Assembly: GCF_964340395.1 (NCBI RefSeq)
Contig: NC_135554.1
Location: 310,001 to 374,000, forward strand
DNA length: 64,000 nucleotides
DNA from: Glandiceps talaboti
Taxonomy: Eukaryota; Hemichordata; Enteropneusta; Spengelidae
Reading direction: 5' to 3'
Shown here one piece after another: positions 60,001-64,000 of the stretch. The notes under the pieces were generated by a model, which was given only the letters and a program-made list of their open reading frames with translations, ran no database searches and had not been told where the DNA came from. Both the position numbers and the translations under genes were made by a program. How positions within the stretch are numbered: position 1 is the first letter of the stretch; every line of letters begins with the position of its first letter.

Positions 60001-63000
60001 TAATTCTTACCTATATCCTTAGTAAAAGGTCATTTAATGATTCTTACCTGTATCCTTAGTAACAGGTCATTTAATGATTCTTACCTGTATCCTTAGTAAC
60101 AGGTCGTTTAATGATTCTTACCTGTATCCTTAGTAACATGTCATTTAATGATTCTTACCTGTATCATTAGTAACGTGTCATTTAATGATTCTTACCTGTA
60201 TCCTTAGTAACAGGTCTTTTAATGATTCTTACCTGTATCCTTAGTAACAAGTCATTTAATGATTCTTACCTGTATCCTTAGTAACAAGTCATTGAATGAT
60301 TCTTACCTATATCCTTAGTAACATATCATTTAATGATTCCTACCTGTATCCTAAGTAACTGGTCATTTCATGATTCTTACCTGTATCCTTAGTAACAGGT
60401 CATTGAATGATTCTTACCTATATCCTTAGTAACAGGTCATTTAATGATTCTTACCTATATCCTTAGTAACAGGTCATTTAATGATTCTTACCTGTATCCT
60501 TAGTAACAGGTCATTTAATGATTCCTACCTTTATCCTTAGTAACATGTCATTTAATTGTTCTTACCTGTATCCTTAGTAACAGGTCATTTAATGATTCTT
60601 ACCTGTATCTTAGTAACAGGTCATTTAATGATTCTTACCTGTATCCTTAGTAACAGGTCATTTAATGATTCTTACCTGTATCCTTAGTAAAAGGTCATTT
60701 AATGATTCTTACCTGTATCCTTAGTAACAGGTCATTTAATGATTCTTACCTGTATCTTAGTAACAAGTCATTTAATGGTTCTTACCTGTGTCCTTAGTAA
60801 CAGGTCATTTAATGATTTTAACCTGTATCTTAGTAACAGGTCATTTAATGATTCTTACCTATATCCTTAGTAACAAGTCATTTAATGATTCTTACCTATA
60901 TCCTTAATAACAGGTCATTTAATGATTCTTACCTATATCCTTAATAACAGGTCATTTAATAATTCTTACCTGTGTCCTTAGTAACAAGTCATTTAATAAT
61001 TCTTACCTATATCCTTAGTAACAAGTCATTTAATGATTCTTACCTGTGTCCTTAGTAACAAGTCATTTAATAATTCTTACCTATATCCTTAGTAACAAGT
61101 CATTTAATGATTCTTACCTATATCCTTAGTAACAAGTCATTTAATGATTCTTACCTGTATCCTTAATAACATGTCATTAATGGTTCTTACCTGTATCCTT
61201 AGTAACAGGTCATTTAATGATTCTCACCTATATCCTTAGTAACAGGTCATTTAATGATTCTTACCTGTATCTTAGTAACAGGTCATTTAATGATTCTTAC
61301 CTATATCCTTAGTAACATGTCATTTAATGATTCTTACCTGTATCCTTAGTAACGTGTCATTTAATGAGTCTTACCTGTATCTTAGTAACAGGTCATTTAA
61401 TGATTCTTACCTATATCCTTAATAACATGTCATTAATGGTTCTTACCTGTATCCTTAATAACATGCCATTTATTGATTCCTACCTGTGTCCTTAGTAACA
61501 GGTCATTTAATGATTCTTACCTGTGTCCTTAGTAACATGTCATTTAATGGTTCTTACCTATATCCTTAGTAACAGGTCATTTAATGATTCTTACCTGTAT
61601 CCTTAGAAACAGGTTATTTAATGATTCTTACCTGTGTCCTTAGTAACAGGTCATTTAATGATTCTTACCTGTATCCTTAGTAACAGGTCATTTAATGATT
61701 CTTACCTGTATCCTTAGTAAAAGGTCATTTAATGATTCTTACCTGTATCCTTAGTAACAGGTCATTTAATGATTCTTACCTGTATCTTAGTAACAAGTCA
61801 TTTAATGGTTCTTACCTGTGTCCTTAGTAACAAGTCATTTAATGATTCTTACCTATATCCTTAATAACAGGTCATTTAATGATTCTTACCTATATCCTTA
61901 ATAACAGGTCATTTAATAATTCTTACCTGTGTCCTTAGTAACAAGTCATTTAATAATTCTTACCTATATCCTTAGTAAAAGGTCATTTAATGATTCTTAC
62001 CTGTATCCTTAGTAACAGGTCATTTAATGATTCTTACCTGTATCCTTAGTAACAGGTCATTTAATGATTCTTACCTGTATCCTTAGTAACAGGTCGTTTA
62101 ATGATTCTTACCTGTATCCTTAGTAACATGTCATTTAATGATTCTTACCTGTATCATTAGTAACGTGTCATTTAATGATTCTTACCTGTATCCTTAGTAA
62201 CAGGTCTTTTAATGATTCTTACCTGTATCCTTAGTAACAAGTCATTTAATGATTCTTACCTGTATCCTTAGTAACAAGTCATTGAATGATTCTTACCTAT
62301 ATCCTTAGTAACATATCATTTAATGATTCCTACCTGTATCCTAAGTAACTGGTCATTTCATGATTCTTACCTGTATCCTTAGTAACAGGTCATTGAATGA
62401 TTCTTACCTATATCCTTAGTAACAGGTCATTTAATGATTCTTACCTATATCCTTAGTAACAGGTCATTTAATGATTCTTACCTGTATCCTTAGTAACAGG
62501 TCATTTAATGATTCCTACCTGTATCCTTAGTAACATGTCATTTAATTGTTCTTACCTGTATCCTTAGTAACAGGTCATTTAATGATTCTTACCTGTATCT
62601 TAGTAACAGGTCATTTAATGATTCTTACCTATATCCTTAGTAACAGGTCATTTAATGACTCTTACCTGTATCCTTAGTAACATGTCATTTAATGATTCTT
62701 ACCTGTATCCTTAGTAACATGTCATTTAATGATTCTTACCTGTATCCTTAGTAACATGTCATTTAATGATTCTTACCTGTGTCCTTAGTAACAGGTCATT
62801 TAATGATTCTTACCTGTGTCCTTAGTAACATGTCATTTAATGGTTCTTACCTGTGTACTTAGTAACAGGTCATTTAATGATTCTTACCTGTATCTTAGTA
62901 ACAGGTCATTTAATGATTCTTACCTGTATCCTTAGTAACAGGTCATTTAATGATTCTTACCTGTATCCTTAGTAACAGGTCATTTAATGGTTTTTACCTG

Positions 63001-64000
63001 TATCCTTAGTAACAAGTCATTTAATGATTCTTACCTGTATCCTTAGTAAAAGGTCATTTAATGATTCTTAGCTATATCCTTAGTAAAAGGTCATTTAATG
63101 ATTCTTACCTATATCCTTAGTAACAGGTCATTTAATGATTCTTACCTATATCCTTAGTAACAGGTCATTTAATAATTCTTACCTGTGTCCTTAGTAACAT
63201 GTCATTTAATGATTCTTACCTGTATCCTTAGTAAAAGGTCATTTAATGATTCTTACCTGTATCCTTAGTAACAGGTCATTTAATGATTCTTACCTGTATC
63301 TTAGTAACAAGTCATTTAATGGTTCTTACCTGTGTCCTTAGTAACAGGTCATTTAATGATTTTTACCTGTATCTTAGTAACAGGTCATTTAATGATTCTT
63401 ACCTATATCCTTAGTAACAAGTCATTTAATGATTCTTACCTATATCCTTAATAACAGGTCATTTAATGATTCTTACCTATATCCTTAATAACAGGTCATT
63501 TAATAATTCTTACCTGTGTCCTTAGTAACAAGTCATTTAATAATTCTTACCTATATCCTTAGTAAAAGGTCATTTAATGATTCTTACCTGTATCCTTAGT
63601 AACAGGTCATTTAATGATTCTTACCTGTATCCTTAGTAACAGGTCGTTTAATGATTCTTACCTGTATCCTTAGTAACATGTCATTTAATGATTCTTACCT
63701 GTATCATTAGTAACGTGTCATTTAATGATTCTTACCTGTATCCTTAGTAACAGGTCTTTTAATGATTCTTACCTGTATCCTTAGTAACAAGTCATTTAAT
63801 GATTCTTACCTGTATCCTTAGTAACAAGTCATTGAATGATTCTTACCTATATCCTTAGTAACATATCATTTAATGATTCCTACCTGTATCCTAAGTAACT
63901 GGTCATTTCATGATTCTTACCTGTATCCTTAGTAACAGGTCATTGAATGATTCTTACCTATATCCTTAGTAACAGGTCATTTAATGATTCTTACCTATAT
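57071..64000 (+). repeat. 3,540-bp tandem higher-order unit, nearly identical copies
   Basis: From 57071 the sequence recurs at 60611 and onward to the window end. About fifteen 60-base lines spread over the block were compared at the 3,540-bp offset and no difference was found. A 1,550-bp sub-period (58801/60351 and 62341/63891) is nested within. Confidence 0.9.

Larger units (their letters stand above)
29321..64000 (+). repeat. 37-bp satellite, about 940 monomers, with nested higher-order repeats
   Basis: One uninterrupted array continues past the window edge. The monomer is 37 bp with an almost invariant core (TTCTTACCT) and variable sites: cctGtAtcc/cctAtAtcc/cctGtGtcc, and aacaGgt/aacaTgt/aacGTgt/aacaAgt. 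Length variants are 36 bp (tatcttag, or cattaatgg) and 42 bp (aacaggacaggt). All monomers I read lie in the same orientation. The combination of variants forms blocks that recur at fixed offsets (about 890, 1479, 1550, 3284, 3540 and 14076 bp). Stops occur in every frame because 37 is not a multiple of three, and no gene or other element interrupts the array. Confidence 0.98.

Noticed and set aside
29321-64000. CRISPR-like regularity of the 37-bp repeats
   Set aside because: Monomers are directly contiguous with no unique spacers, the context is eukaryotic, and no cas-like genes are present. It is a satellite.
29321-64000. Base-paired hairpin in each monomer (ACCTGT and ACAGGT, 10-nt loop)
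   Set aside because: The 6-bp stem exists in one monomer type, but common variants (cctat, acatgt, acgtgt, acaagt) break it without matching changes on the other side, so there is no sign of selection for pairing.

Overview
The window is eukaryotic nuclear DNA, probably from a marine invertebrate. It is AT-rich, full of microsatellites and diverse transposable-element remains, has intron-like splice signals, and carries a Penelope-like retroelement. The species cannot be named from the sequence; hemichordate, amphioxus, echinoderm or mollusc would all fit. Almost nothing here is a complete protein-coding gene. Most long open frames are read-through of simple repeats.

Region 1 (1-29.3 kb) is transposon-rich intergenic or intronic DNA. 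From left to right it holds: a truncated TCCG-rich repeat (58-365); candidate minus-strand exons (1.6-3.8 kb); a 155-bp tandem array (3.96-8.2 kb) split by a 3,518-bp element with long subrepeated inverted ends and a 4-bp GGCT target duplication; a diverged inverted repeat (8.6-9.4 kb); telomere-like CCCTAA DNA (9.7 kb); a degraded tyrosine-recombinase element with a G-rich 111-bp tandem repeat (10.9-12.6 kb); three fragments of non-LTR retrotransposons (14, 19 and 21.3 kb); a 36-bp array of CRE-like motifs (16.7-17.1 kb); and minus-strand candidate exons at 18.5, 17.6 and 13.7 kb. The last two are homologous, equal-length, stop-terminated transmembrane exons. A Penelope-like element with a GIY-YIG domain (23.5-25.4 kb) sits inside a nested inverted repeat spanning 21.87-26.04 kb. 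A 42-bp satellite follows (26.04-29.3 kb), interrupted by a 2,093-bp element with TTAA flanks and 70-bp inverted ends.

Region 2 (29.3-64.0 kb, running off the window) is one uninterrupted satellite of a 37-bp monomer, about 940 copies in one orientation. It has nested higher-order structure: blocks repeat at offsets of about 0.9, 1.48, 1.55, 3.28, 3.54 and 14.08 kb. The last 3.39 kb of the window matches the block 3,540 bp upstream on every line compared. On the minus strand nearly every monomer contains a near-consensus 5' splice site (CAG|GTAAGAA).

The strongest leads are the nested architecture of the 37-bp satellite and its antisense splice-donor content, the two satellite-targeted inverted-repeat elements with clean target duplications, the palindromic Penelope element whose start codon comes from an inverted copy of its own 3' end, and the pair of homologous terminal transmembrane exons.
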